Part shown: in pieces, positions 11,405 to 22,944 of the stretch
How positions within the stretch are numbered: the stretch's first letter is position 1
How the letters are laid out: each line of letters opens with the position of its first letter
Origin: Castor canadensis
Lineage: Eukaryota; Chordata; Mammalia; Rodentia; Castoridae
Direction: 5' to 3'
DNA: 64,000 bases
Assembly (NCBI RefSeq): GCF_047511655.1
Contig: NC_133400.1
Span: 31,822,001-31,886,000 of the forward strand
Made by a program: the position numbers and the translations under genes
The notes under the pieces: generated by a model
Told to the model about the DNA's origin: nothing
The model's database searches: none
What the model saw: the letters and a program-made list of their open reading frames with translations, nothing else

Positions 11405-12790
11405 CCACCCGCCCACACACACACACCAATGCCTCAGAGACTACCCTCCAGGTCTTTTCTCCTGAGTTCTCAAGTTTTCAACTGTTCTCTTGATTGTATC
11501 ACACTGGGTCTGGCTAGATGTCCTAATTCTCTCACAATTATCATGGGGAGGAATTCTCTCTCCTCCCTGAGAAAGAAACTGTTCAAACTCTGGTAAAATT
11601 CACCACATTGCCAGAAACCTTACAATCTACCCTTTGCACACAGCTTCCATCTTCCCACACCACCTGCCAAAGACTTCATCCAGCACCCAGCACCTAGCAC
11701 CCAGCTTGCCCAGTCAGGACCACCCTGCCCTCAGTTGGATCTGGGTTTGTGCATGGAAGTCACCCAGAGGGGCAATGCTTCTGTGCTGAGGCTTCTTGCT
11801 CATGTCATGAAGCAGGTGGCCCTGCCTGGCCCTTGGGAGTGACCAGAATTGCATCACTTCCTCTTCCCAGTTGTACTGATATTATTTCCAGGTTAGAAGT
11901 GGGGAAACTGAGGCTGGGAGAGTAGTTAGTGGCCTGTCTTCCTCCATTCCATCCCTTTTGCCCTGCAGGCAGAGTGCCTGGGTGGAGGAGGAGATTCCAA
12001 GGCTGGGGTGGGATGTGTGGAGGAAGGCAGTGGAGTGGGGGACCCCAAGGGGGTGGATTTTATTGCCAGAAGCATCCAGACTCCACCCTGCCTGCCAGGG
12101 TGCAGCTAAGAAACCAGTCATTCTGGCTCCAAGGTTCTGCTGGGGTCAGACCTATTCAGGAGGTGACTAGTCCCAGATCTTTGGGCTTTGTCATTAAGTA
12201 TGATTCACCTGGCTTTCATGGTGCCCACTGGCAGACAGGTATTGTCACCACTGTGATTGCTGGTGCTCAGGCCTCAGTGCTACCTGGTGAGGGAGTGGGG
12301 TGGCCATAGGCAGGCTACCCTTCTGGCCATGGCATATGTGGCAGGTATTGGCCCCAGGGTGGCTAAACAAGAGGGATTCATGGATGTTGCAAGGGGACAG
12401 ATCCATGTGGTAATTTATCATTACCTACAGGTCTCAGTCCAGGCTGCTCACCGCCACCACTGGGTGTCTGACAGATTATCAGCACATGGCTAGTGGGGGG
12501 ATACAGGACTTCAGTATGGAGGCCATGACTTTGCTGTAGGTCTTGCGCTTGTTCCATACTGCATGGACAGCATGGAACACTTCTGGCCCCCTGTACCCTG
12601 CCTTTTGCTTAAAGAAATGATTCCTATACCACAAATCCACATCTGAAAAGTGAACACTTCCAGTGGTTTTTCCATATATTCAGAAGCTGTGCGACCATCC
12701 TCGCTGTCCAATTCCAGAACAGTTCACCACCCCAAAATATAACGTCCCTTCTAAGTAGAGATCAGAGTCAAGGAAGATACATCACTGGGG
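11405..12790. other. Intergenic, no gene recognised
   Basis: Overlapping open frames on both strands at 11,882-12,309 have no recognisable product. A weak MIR core (ggggaaactgaggctggga) sits at about 11,900. A tandem-like cagcacccagcacctagcac run sits at about 11,680. Confidence 0.45.
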
Positions 12791-12794
12791 GCAT

Positions 12795-12985
12795 GGGTGA
12801 TCACTGAGTGCCTACTGTATACCAACCACTATGTAGGATGCTTTTTACATATTTATATATGCCCATGGTGCATCTTCAAGAAGTATAGATACAAGTGCCA
12901 TTCAGTCTGTGTCACAGCCCAAAGAGGTGGATGACATTATTATCTGCACTTTATTGGGGGAACTGAGGTGCAGGAGGAATGAGAG
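12795..12985 (-). repeat. MIR SINE
   Basis: A long antisense MIR: cactgagtgcctactgtata, ctatgtaggatgctttttac, gacattattatctgcacttt, then ggggaactgaggtgc. All parts of the MIR 3' half are in order. Confidence 0.75.
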
Positions 12986-13132
12986 TGGCTGCCATCCACA
13001 GGATTAGGTCCCAGGTGGCATGTGCCCTTCCTCTCCACAGGCCAATGGGTCTGGTCGCTGCAGAGTTTGGAAAGATCTCCCTACTCCCAGAGACCCCCAT
13101 TGTGACTAACTTCCTCTTTTGTGGTAGAATAT

Positions 13133-13196
13133 ACAAAATATTTACCATTTCAATCATTTTAAGTACAAAATATTTACCCTTTCAATCATTTTAAGT
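13133..13196. repeat. 32-bp tandem duplication within L1M
   Basis: Two adjacent 32-base units, 13,133-13,164 and 13,165-13,196, differ at one base (taccattt versus taccctttc context). This is a local duplication inside the old L1. Confidence 0.85.
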
Positions 13197-13326
13197 ACAA
13201 TTGAGTGGCATTAAGTGCATTCACAATATTATTCAACTTTTTCATATCCTAATCAGGAATTCTGTGCTCGATAAGCACCAAGTCCTGTTCCCACTTCCCT
13301 CCAGCCCTCAGCAACTGGTTTTTCCC

Positions 13327-13627
13327 CCCCAAAAAGAAGCATGGTCTCCAGGGTGGCAGTGTTGAGAGTCAGTGTGGAACCTTCAAGAGGCAAGGGCCTA
13401 GTAGAAGGTCCTTAGGTTATTGGGGGGGCACCAACCCCTCTGACTTCCTGTCTCAAGATGTGACTGCTCAGTCCTATGATTGTCATCTGCCTGGAGGTGA
13501 CACAGCCAAAGGGAACCCTTACTAGAGTTGGGCAATTTGCGTGCACTTTCAGCATCCAAACCTCTTCTCTTTGTAAGTTGCCTGCCTAGGGTATTTCATT
13601 ATAGTAATGGAAAGCACACTAATACAG
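13327..13627 (+). repeat. MaLR-type LTR inserted in L1M
   Basis: Carries the same marks as the LTRs at 2.8 and 26.9 kb: gcaagggcctagtagaaggt near the start, and a terminal stretch gtaagttgcctgcctagggt, gtaatggaaagcacactaat. It interrupts the antisense L1M, so it is younger than that element. Confidence 0.5.
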
Positions 13628-14234
13628 TAACCTAGGCACTCTATGAATTTACCTACTCTAGTTACCTCCCAAGTGGAATCACATTTGTCCTTCTGTGTTT
13701 GCCTTAGTTCACTTAGCACAATGCTTTCGGGTTCACCCATTTGTAGTATGTATCAGACTCATATTTCTTTTTATAGCTGAGTGATTATATCAGGCTTTGT
13801 TTATCCATTCATTTGCTGATGGACCCTGGGATCTTTTCACTTCTTGTGTGTGTATACTTGACTGAGTGCTGTTTTCATTTCGTTTATGTATATGCTCAGG
13901 GCAATATGGCAATTCTGTGGTTAATGTTTGGGGGAATGCCATGCTGCTTCCCACAGCAGTGCCCCATTTGACACTCCCATCAGCCATGCACATGGTCCCA
14001 CTTTCTCTGCATCCTTGCCAGCACTTAGTTTTCATTTTTTGATCATAGCCATTCTATTGGGTGTGCAGAAGTGTCTCATTGTGTCGTGATTTTCATTTCT
14101 TTAATGACTGGTGATATTGAGCAGGTGCCTTTGTAGAACTGACTTAGGTTCAAAGGTCACAAAATGGGAGAAAAGGTGATATTTGGGGGAACAGAGTCAT
14201 CAAGTGTAAGGTGTCTGGTCTAAGTTTACTTTTC

Positions 14235-14325
14235 TTTTCTCTTTTTTTTTGAGAAACCCAACCCTCAAATTCCCTCAGCCTCTCAAGTACTGGGATTACA
14301 GGCATGTACCACAGTGCGCTGCTGA
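14235..14325 (-). repeat. B1/7SL-like SINE fragment
   Basis: T-rich start, then ctcagcctctcaagtactgg and gattacaggcatgtaccaca. This is the 3' part of a minus-strand 7SL-derived unit with an internal deletion. Confidence 0.7.
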
Positions 14326-14381
14326 GTTTACCTCTTTTATTTGTGGATTTTCTGATCCAGTGTTCTCTGCCTTTGCTGTCT

Positions 14382-14625
14382 GTAAAAATCACCCGGAGGG
14401 CTGGGGGCATGGCTCAAGTAGGAGAGCACCTGCCTAGCAAGCATGAGGCCTGGAGTTCAAACCCCAATACTGTTCCCAGATCACCTGGAGAGCTTTGAAA
14501 ACCATGGAGACCAGTGGCACCCCAGAGCTTCTGGTGTGAGGAGTCCAAGTGGGTCCAGCATTCATAAGCTCTGAAGTCCCCAGGTGGTTCTTGTATTCGT
14601 CCAAGGCTGCTACCACCGCTCTACA
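14382..14625 (+). mobile_element. MER5-like hAT remnant split by a SINE
   Basis: The left part ends at aaaatcacccggag and the right part resumes at agatcacctggagagctttg, a MER5-type stretch. An ID-like SINE sits between them, flanked by a near-perfect duplication of atcaccyggag. The family name is tentative. Confidence 0.5.
14399..14473 (+). repeat. ID-like SINE monomer with target duplication
   Basis: The unit ggctgggggcatggctcaag to gttcaaaccccaatactg, without a long A tail. The flanking atcacccggag (left) and atcacctggag (right) look like an 11-base target-site duplication differing at one position. Confidence 0.8.
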
Positions 14626-14689
14626 CAAACATGGAAGCAGTGCCCCCCACACACCTAGCTAGGCACAGCTGGTTTGCAAGCTTTGTTTT

Positions 14690-14905
14690 TGTAGCAACTT
14701 TATTAAGATCATTCACATTCCATACAATTCAGCCATTTAAATGCAATTTTCAGTGGTTTTTAGTACAGTCAGAGTTTTTCAACCAACACCACAATCAATT
14801 CAGAACACATCCTTCTTTCACCTCAAAAGGAAATCCCATAACCTTCAGTTGCTGCCCCCATCTCAGGCTCCCCCAGACAACAGTAACCAGGACAGTGACT
14901 GCCTT
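14690..14905 (-). repeat. Old L1 3'-end fragment
   Basis: The order gcaactttattaagatcatt, ccatacaattcagccattta, tttcagtggtttttagtaca, then accacaatcaattcagaaca is the classical antisense L1MB-type 3' UTR. Confidence 0.7.
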
Positions 14906-16145
14906 CATTTCCCTCTTCCCTCTTGCCACACCTCCCTTGATCTGCTGCCGACACCATTAAGCCATCTGAGAGGAGGGAAGAAGGGACGTGAGGAAGAGGT
15001 ACGAGATGGATAAGCCACACCCACCTGGTCTCTGGGGATTCAGTCAATGGATACACAGGAATGGACTCTTAAATAAATAAATACAAGGCAAGGCAAAACT
15101 CAGCAGTCCTCCAAGTGTGGAAGTCGTATCAGTGAGTAATGGGACAGGTGTTAAGTAGGACATAGACTTGACATTAAATAACACAATCACCCAAGGACAG
15201 TATTCCCTTTTCAATGATCTGTTAGCTCTCGGATAGAAGTGTCTGTTTGGTGCTAATGGGCCTTTAGCCTCTCTCTTCAATCCCACATCCTTATAACACA
15301 CAGTTGTAACCTCAAGTCTCAGCTGCAGCACTCACAAGCTAGACACTGCCAACATTGCTTTGTGTGCACTGCATTTATTTTACGGTTGTCTTCCACTGGC
15401 TAGTCTCCTTCTAATGACCATTGTGATATAAAGTTTACTTTTAAATGTACACATTTAAAGTTAAGTTTTAAAAAGTGTGTTTATTTGAAGAAAAGGATTA
15501 AATCAACAGTAGAGCAGGTGGCCAGCAGGTGTGGCAGGAATCATGCCCGTGGTATCCTCCTGGGAGTACATGTGGTGGGCTTTCCCAGGGAAGCCCCAGA
15601 TTGTCACACAGGAAGCCTCATGTCATTAAGTGGTGGCTGAGTTGATAGACTGAAAGGACCTTAGCAATCTGGGACTAGCTACGCTTTCTGCAGGTGAGGG
15701 AAACTGAGGCTCTGAAATGTGGAGAGTCTGGGTCATGTGGGGTCAGGGGTGTAGCACTGGCTTATTGGTTGTGGATCTGCTGCCAGGCAGTCTCTTGCAT
15801 ATCACAGCAATGTCACAGGGCGTCTCTCTTTTCCCAGCTGACTCAGTAAAATAGTACATTTTGCTTCCAGTAATGTGAATAATGAGTCCTGCAAATCCCC
15901 TGGCTCTGTCTCTGCAACTTCACAAAGCTCCAAGGACAAGGCTCATTTGGGAAGAATCGCAGAACTTCTTTCTCACTAGAAGTAAGACAGCAACAGAGCT
16001 CCAGCTTCGACAAGTGGCTATCAGGCTACTGCCAAGTTTTCCTAGCAGATCTGTGGTAGGATTTGCTTCACTGTTCCTGCTGGGTTTCAGGATAATTTTG
16101 CAATTTTGCTACCCAACAATAGGTAATGAATACAAATATAGCTTT
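14906..16145. other. Intergenic, no gene recognised
   Basis: No coding signal. A short MIR-like core (gtgagggaaactgaggctct) lies at about 15,695. Confidence 0.45.
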
Positions 16146-16208
16146 TTCCCCTTCCCTTTCTTTCCCTTCTCCTTCCCCTTCCCCTTCCCTTTCCCCTTCC
16201 CTTTCCCT
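16146..16208. repeat. Pyrimidine tract (CCCTTT/CCCCTT)n
   Basis: About 60 bases of pure pyrimidine on the + strand, built from ccttcc, cccttt and ccccttcc units. The arginine/lysine/glycine-rich frames on the minus strand are artefacts of it. Confidence 0.9.
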
Positions 16209-17186
16209 GTGATCCTTGACTCCCTGTTTCTCTGAGTTTCACAATGCTGGTTCTCACTGTGGTTCTCTGGCCTGAGGAGGTGGCTTCTGCCACTGCACTG
16301 CATGTCTTCTCAGGGTATTCCTCTCACTCACCTCCTGCACAGGCCGAGCAGCCTTTGTGCTTTGTGGTCCTTTCAGCTTTTGCCTGGTCCTGCCCTCAGC
16401 TTCTTCATTCCAATGCCTCCTCCTGGGGGGTGGGGGAGGACAGACATCTCTGTCCAGAGACCAACCCCCCCCCCACACACCAAGTATTTCCTTCTCAGCA
16501 CTTATCAAGTTCTTCAATGTGTTGTGTGTTTAGTCCTGTGTGTCTCTTCTCCTGGCAGGTATTCTGCTACTTCACAGGTATTTTTCTGATGGAAAAGGTG
16601 CTCATGTGCACCTTCTGTAAGTTGTGGGTGCACGGGCAACAGGAAAGCAGTGTTGGAAAGGGCCCGGGGGGAAAAATAGTCTGTTCACTCAGAATATAAA
16701 GTTCTGTTTGTAGCAGGTCATGAAGCAAGGATTAGTAGACAGGTGTCATATACACGTGGAACATCCTACAGTTGTGGTTCCCATTCTGCTAACATAAGAA
16801 TGCAGGAAAATGGCAGCTAGCATTTAAAACAGAGTTGACTTATTTATCCCTTGAAATGGCATAGAATTTAGAGGCCTATTATCACCAAAATTATATAGCT
16901 GTATTTTTTCCCCTCAGACCAGTATTCAAAATGAAAGCAGAAAGGATGTTATCATTGTGCATATTCTTGAATAAATGGCTGTAAAGCATTATTCATTATG
17001 ATGGGTGCAAAACCCGTTTTACTAGGGGTAATGAAACGTGTGCAAAGACACAATGAAGAAAGAACAGGCTCTGTCCCCACACAGGGCACCATGCACTGCA
17101 CATTCATTTTTAGTGATGGCTCCCAGAAATACTCTCCTGCAACAATAATAAACAAAAAGCAGTAATGCTTTAGGAAAAAACTATCA
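16209..17186. other. Intergenic, no gene recognised
   Basis: A 151-codon open frame (16,244-16,699) has overlapping frames on both strands and no recognisable domain. It is not called. A C-rich run lies at about 16,465-16,480. Confidence 0.45.
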
Positions 17187-17400
17187 GCCAGGTGCCATAG
17201 CTCACTTCTATAATCCTAGCTACTCAGGAGGTAGAGATCAGGAGGATCAGAGTTCATTGCCAGCCTGGACATAAACTCAAAACCATATCTCAAAAATAAA
17301 CAGAGCAGAAAGGACTGGAGGCATGGCTTTAGCAGTGGAACACCTGCCTGCCAAGTGCAAGGCCATGAGTTCAAACTGCCATAACACCACCAAAAAAAAG
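17187..17400 (+). repeat. Dimeric SINE (7SL-like + ID-like)
   Basis: The unit gccaggtgccatagctcact with ctactcaggaggtagagatc, an A-rich linker, then ggactggaggcatggcttta and gagttcaaactgcc with an A tail. Confidence 0.88.
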
Positions 17401-17532
17401 ATTAATCTCTCAGGTTGCTGCCTGTTCACAAACTCATAAAAGAATGTACAAAAGGTGTTTTGGGTTTAAAATGTGACATGAAACTTAATAATATTCTCTG
17501 GAACTGTTAACAGAGATACTCTAAAGAAATCC

Positions 17533-17768
17533 AGGAAAGCCATGCTCTGGTGGGCTCATGCCTGTAATCCTAGGTGCTCAGGAAGCAGCCATCAGGAGGA
17601 TAGAGATTGGAAGCCAGCTGGGTAAATATTTCGTGAGACCCTATCTCAAAAATACCCCATGCAAAAAAAGAGCTGGTGGAGTGGCTCAAGTGGTAGAATA
17701 CCTGCCTAGCAAGCAAAGCATGAGGCCCTGAGTACAAACCCCAGTACCACCAAAATAATAATAATAAG
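17533..17768 (+). repeat. Dimeric SINE with (AAT)n tail
   Basis: The 7SL-like unit (gctcatgcctgtaatcctag) and the ID-like unit (gctggtggagtggctcaagt, ctgcctagcaagc with a small internal duplication of aagc) end in aataataataataa. This is the second copy within 600 bases. Confidence 0.88.
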
Positions 17769-18585
17769 TCCAGGAAATGTGGCACCTGTCCCACCTACAT
17801 CCATCCTCATTCATTCCACGAGACTTTACTGAGCGCCCATTAATTGGTTTTTCGGGACACGCGCCAGGGGAACGAAGGTAGACACTGCCTCCTGAAAGGT
17901 GCAGTATAGAGGAGAGGTGGGCGACAGAAAGTAATCTCCAGGACAGCCCCCACCTAGAGCTGGGGAGGGGGACCCACCACAGGCACACGAAGTGGCTTCT
18001 CTTCAGTCTCACAGACTTGCTCCTTAAAGCCAAGTATGGCTCATGTGGGCATCGGCAGCAGGATGGAGGCCCCTCAGAAGCTGAAGCAAATCAGTGTGGC
18101 TCCTATGATGCCTGTCACACAGTAGGGCTAGCGAGGGAGGGGACAGCCTCATAGGTGTGGAGGATCAGCAAAACAGCTCTACAGATGTGCTGTAGAAGCC
18201 TGGCATCACCTTCCCTTGTGGCCTTTAGGAAGCAATCTTCCCCCATCCCGCCATGGGTGAGGGCATCTGGGGAGTGGGGAGCGCTCGCAATTGTCACAGA
18301 ACAAACATGGGACAAAGAATTAACTCCATTATGACAGGCAGAATTGGACTTTGCCTAGCAAGCCCAGACTTGTCTTGAAGATTTTCTCCATTTTTTACAA
18401 AAATTTCCTCAGCAGATCAAGAGCCAAGCTAGGAAGCCTCAGTGCTTGGAGTTTTCTCTCAGTGTGGAGATGTCATAAGTCCCTTGGGCAGTGGGGAGTG
18501 CTGTTCGGTGACAGAATATGATGCAGAAGTGTGGCTTTCCATGACCTACACACACACAAAACCCATACTCACACAAAAAATTTAA
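17769..18585. other. Intergenic, no gene recognised
   Basis: Unique-looking sequence with no recognisable coding potential or repeat family. Confidence 0.4.
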
Positions 18586-18758
18586 AGCTGGGCGCCAGAG
18601 GCTCACACCTGTAATCCTAGCTACTGAGGAGGCAGAGATCAGGAGGATCAAGGTTTGAGAGACTGTATTTCAAAAAAATCCATCACAGCAAAGGGCTGGT
18701 GGGGTAGCTCAAGGTGTAGGCCCTGAGTTCAAACTCTGGTACCACAAAATTTTTTAAA
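18586..18758 (+). repeat. Dimeric SINE, internally shortened
   Basis: A 7SL-like unit (gctgggcgccagaggctcac) lacking part of its 3' half, then the linker tttcaaaaaaatccatcaca and the ID-like unit with the caaggtgtaggccctgag deletion form also seen at 3.8 kb. Confidence 0.85.
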
Positions 18759-18771
18759 AATTTAAAAATTG

Positions 18772-19106
18772 GTGGGTTGGTACTGAAGTTTCAACTCAGG
18801 GCCTTCCACTTGCTAGGTAGGCATTCTACCATTTAAGCCACACCCCTAGATCTTTACTTATTTTTCAGATAGGATGTTGTATTTTTGCCCCATGCCAGCC
18901 TGGACAGTGATCCTCCTAGCAATGCCTCCCATTTAGCTGGGATCACAGATATGTACCCCCATGCCCAGCTTATTGTTTGAGATGGGGTCTCACTAACCTT
19001 CCCCCCCCCCCCCCCGCCCAGGCTGTCCTTGAATCACATTCCTCCTGATCCCTGCTTCCTGAGTAGAGTAGCTGGGATTATAGGCGTAAGCCACTAAACT
19101 GGCCAA
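18772..19106 (-). repeat. Trimeric SINE (ID-like + two 7SL-like units)
   Basis: On the + strand: complement of an ID-like unit (gtttcaactcagggccttcc, ttaagccacacccctaga), then a first 7SL-like complement (cagcctggacagtgatcctc, agctgggatcacagatatgt), then a second one (gagatggggtctcactaacc, ggctgtccttgaatcacatt, agctgggattataggcgtaa). A run of 15 C at 19,001-19,015 interrupts the second unit. The same three-part order occurs at 44.3-44.6 kb. Confidence 0.8.
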
Positions 19107-19137
19107 AAAATAAATTTTAGAAAACAATTCTTAGCCT

Positions 19138-19326
19138 TGTTTTTTTTTTCAGTTCTGGGGCTTGAACTCAGGGCCTTCACCTTAAGCCACTCCACTATTT
19201 TTGAGAAGGTTTTTCAAGATAGGGTCTCACAAACTATTTGCCTGGGGCTGGCTTTGAGCCACAGTCCTCCTGATCTCTGCCTCCTGAGTAGCTAGGATTA
19301 CAGAGTGAGTCACCAGACCTGGCTCT
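19138..19326 (-). repeat. Dimeric SINE (7SL-like + ID-like)
   Basis: The + strand shows an 11-T tail, tggggcttgaactcagggcc, ccttaagccactccact, then gatagggtctcacaaactat and gagtagctaggattacag. A minus-strand dimer in the short ID-like form. Confidence 0.88.
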
Positions 19327-19329
19327 TAG

Positions 19330-20929
19330 CCTTGTTATATGGGGTATTTCTCCTTTAAAAAATTCTATTTTGTTTTTTATTAATTCTGGTCATGACCCAT
19401 TGACTTTATTCCCTCCCCAGGAATGGGTCATGACTCACAGTTTGAAAAACACTGGGGAAGAGAACATGGCATTGCAGATGTGGGAGAAGAAGACAGGCAG
19501 CGAAAGGCCCTGCCCAACTCCCCTTCAGACACTGACAGATCTCCTGCCTCTTCATTCACCTGGATAGGCCACCTGGACTTGCAAAGTAAGGTGGGTGAGA
19601 AGAGGAACACAGCTCTCCCCTCACCTGCAGAAGGGGCGTGGAGACCCCACATTGCAAGGTGAGGGGGGTCCACCTAAGCCAGAAGACCAGCGATGACCTA
19701 CCTGTCAAAGGTGAGGCTGAGCCAGCCAGGGAGCATGGCCAGGATCATGGGAGACCAGGTCACTCATGCCAACAAGAAGAGCAGTAGCCAGTGGCAAGGC
19801 AAGGGCAAGGCACTCAATCCAACAAACCCCACCCTACTGGCTCAAGTGCTACTGTGGAAAGGAGCCAGCTGGGCAGGTGGAAGACCGAGAAATCAGCCCA
19901 AATCCTTTTCCCAAAAGAGGCAGGAGTTATTGAGACAGGGTTAGAATTACGGTGTTAGGTTGGACTGGATCCAGCATTTTTCTCCCCATACTTTCCACCG
20001 AACTGAAATTTATATAGACATGATTGGCTCTCGATAAAATAAACAGTGTTTCCATGCCCTTGTGAGCAAGCGCTGGCGTTACAGTGACCAGCAGCTGATA
20101 AAAGTGAAGTCCCCCTGTGTTGTCCAGTCAGTGGGTGGATGATGGTGAAATGCTTGAAGACAGGTTGATGGGGGTGAGAGTCTATTTCGTATGATCTTCC
20201 AAGTTCCATGGTGTAAGTTCTCCCACTGTGGCCAACTTCAAGTGAGGTCACAAAATGCAGAATGACTTAAATTCTGAGGGGCACGTGGGCTCTGATGGGC
20301 CTGTGGGAGCTGCCACCAGGCTTAGCCACCCCATCCTAGCAGCCCTGACTTTGTGATCTGCCAGGGTAACCAAGGGCCAGGTAAACTTTCCAGCACGAAT
20401 AATCCCTGGCTCTGGATTCTGAGTTAATTAACTATGGAATTGGCCCTCTGCCCCTCATGGGGCAAAATCTCACCTGTCCCTATTTTCTTCTCCAAGCTTT
20501 TTTTCCTTGAATGTGTTCAGGTCCCAGCCACTCATTCCAGACACTCTTTTGTTTGAACCAGCCCAGCTGACAGAATCAGAGCAAACCACCCCCTGGAGGG
20601 ACCTCCAGAGGTCATTGTGGCCAGCCCCCTGCCTCCAGGCAGGTCTCCTCCTAGATGGTCCTAGACACAGCCTTTCCCATGCTGGGTGGGTCGCTCCGAG
20701 CACCCCAGCAGCCCCGTGAAGTTTTGTGCTGACACCGCCCGTGGAGCACCGGTGGTGGCAGCGCAAGCTCCCCCAGCTCATAAGGGAATCATTAGTGACG
20801 CGAGGTGTACGAGGGCCTGAAGGCCTGTGGCAATTAATCACCCTTCCTCTCCAGCATCTCCAGCTGTCTCACATGCAAGCCATCCTCGAGGTAGCCCTTT
20901 AATTGTCCCCAGAGAGGGCAGGTGGGTGA
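19330..20929. other. Intergenic, no gene recognised
   Basis: Several short open frames on both strands, none recognisable. The repeat aatgggtcatgactcac versus tggtcatgacccattgact (about 19,387-19,440) is a small inverted repeat of about 12 bases. Confidence 0.4.
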
Positions 20930-21760
20930 GGGCCACCTGAGCTGATGTTACCCAGCAATCCTCTCAAATAAAAAAAATATATATTTTTAGAGTATTCAAA
21001 TATTTCTCACTTTCCAGAGTCTGTTATTGGTATAAAGGTTGAAGCTCAAGCAGCTTAACTGTTATGTGGAATGACCTTTAGTTTTAATATTAATATATTA
21101 TCGTAAAGTCTGTGTGAATCATGAATGCAATTTTGGTATTCATATAAAATGCCACACAATGAACCCTTGGCAACTTTTTTTTTCCCTCCCGTCCTCGGGT
21201 GGGCTGCCAACGGGATGAATTAATATGCGTCCTCTGCCTCTCCCCTTTATTTACTTAGGGAGGGCGGCCTGGCAACTTTATCAAGAGTAACATTATCAAG
21301 AGCTTTTCTGCAAGCTTCTTTATCATACTCACATCCGCGTCTTCTCGACACTTGTCAGTGTCAATCAAACCGCAATAATACGCAGATGATTTGCTCATTT
21401 GGTTTAATAAAATCTTTCTGCTTATTTGCGCTGCCTCCATTACACCTCGTAATTGCCGAGCGCCGAGGAGAAAGCAGCCAGTTGCCTGGGGGATCAGGGA
21501 GACGATTGCTCTATGAAGGATTTGTTTCTTTGCCTCTGTCTCTCCCCAGTCACTCATATCCCTAAAATTAATATTGTATTTGAATCCAGCCCTGCTATTC
21601 TTATGCAGGCTAACATTGTTATTACTTATTATTCCGATGTGAAGTCATTTATTTTTAGTTTTATGTCCAAGCTGTCAAGCTAAATTTCATTGTGAACCTG
21701 CCACATACAATTTTTAACTGCCATTTAAAACGAGATTCAAACTCTAAATTATAGAGTGAG
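20930..21760. promoter_or_regulatory. Candidate conserved non-coding element
   Basis: The most enhancer-like block in the window: over 800 bases free of repeats, AT-rich, with homeodomain-type cores (gatgaattaatatg, aaaattaatattg, ggtttaataaaat). It also keeps CpGs (catccgcgtcttctcgac, gccgagcgccgaggag), which neutral AT-rich mammalian DNA usually loses. The short open frames on both strands are not convincing. The call rests on composition, not on an alignment. Confidence 0.5.
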
Positions 21761-22603
21761 CTTTTTCAAAGGGCCAGCCTGACAGGAAGTGCAGCAAGAA
21801 ACCCCGATTTCCTTGGAAATCAAAGGGGCTCCCGGTGATTATTTCTGGGGAAAGGAAAGCACACAGCCTTAGAACCTCACAATCACCGTGATGGTGGCTG
21901 GACCCCCAGGTTGGCAGGCAAAGGGAGAGGAGCATGCAGGTGGCCGTGGAGCCCCAGGCTGTGCTCAGAGCCCACTTTGCACCTGCACTTGAACGTGTGC
22001 TGCTTAGAGTCAGTGACTGGGAGGCGAGTATGGCCTATGCTCCAACCATGGCAGCCTTGCAATAGGATGCCAGCCTGCAGGGTTCGGAGCCCCAGATGAC
22101 TTGATGTTGGATCCTTGGCTGCTCTGTAACTCCTGGAGGCAGGGATCTGCCAGGGTGTTGGAGGAGCTGCCACCGTGAACTTTAGTTATGAGTGGGCTTC
22201 TCTGTGGAAATGCCCCACAAAGGACCACATGCTCTTTGTGAAGCACAAACAGGGAGCAGGAGTGTCACATGAGACACCTTGCCAGCTTCCAGAGAGGCTG
22301 GTCGTGTGGATAGCAATGAACCAGGGGCAACTGTGACTGCTACACCCACAGAATGTCTAAGTGGGAGCAGTCATCCCAACCACAGTAGCCTCCTGAGGGC
22401 AATCACTTAATTAAATGCCTTCTGTGCTTACATGTGACCAGGCCGTTCAACATCTGTAAAGACATCCCTTTGCAAGAGCCTCTCCTGCTGAAGACAAATG
22501 AAGATGCCGAGACTGCAAGAGGCCGAGGTGACACCTATTCTGGGCATTTTGGAGAAAATGAGTTGCATGGTATGTGGCCTTTGGGACCATCCTCTCTCTC
22601 AGC
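21761..22603. other. Intergenic, no gene recognised
   Basis: Nothing coding and no clear repeat family identified by eye. Confidence 0.4.
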
Positions 22604-22852
22604 ATGAGGTTTTCAAGGTTCACCCTATGTGGCAGGTATCAGAATCTTGCTCCAATCTAGGGCCAGTAACGAGCCCCTGTAGGAATGCACTGCATTCTTT
22701 ATCCATCCACTCACTCATGAGCATTCAAGTTGCTTCCACCTGTGGCTGCTGTAGACAGCGCTGCTTTGACTATTCAGGTACAGTTTTTGTTGGGACACCT
22801 GTTGTCAGTGCTTCTGAATATGTATCTGTAAGTGGAATTTCTGGCAACTTTT
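22604..22852 (-). repeat. Old L1 3'-end fragment
   Basis: The sequence gttttcaaggttcaccctat, ctttatccatccactcactc and caagttgcttccacctgtgg is in the order of antisense L1M 3' ends. Confidence 0.65.
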
Positions 22853-22854
22853 TT

Positions 22855-22942
22855 GTTTTGTTTTAACACAGGGTCACTATATTTCCCAGGCTGGCCTTGA
22901 ACTCATGATCCTCCAGCCTCTGCCTTCGTACTACCGCGTGTT
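22855..22942 (-). repeat. B1/7SL-like SINE fragment
   Basis: The sequence ttaacacagggtcactatat, cccaggctggccttgaactc and atgatcctccagcctctgcc, directly abutting the antisense L1 fragment. Confidence 0.75.
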
Positions 22943-22944
22943 TC

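Larger units (their letters stand above)
13105..14135 (-). repeat. Old L1 (L1M) 3' end, antisense, split by an LTR
   Basis: The left part (about 13,105-13,325) contains gagtggcattaagtgcattc, and the right part (about 13,628-14,135) contains caagtggaatcacatttgtc, gtttatccattcatttgctg and tgagtgattatatcagg. These are the known order of an antisense L1M 3' end. An LTR-like insert separates the two halves. Confidence 0.75.
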
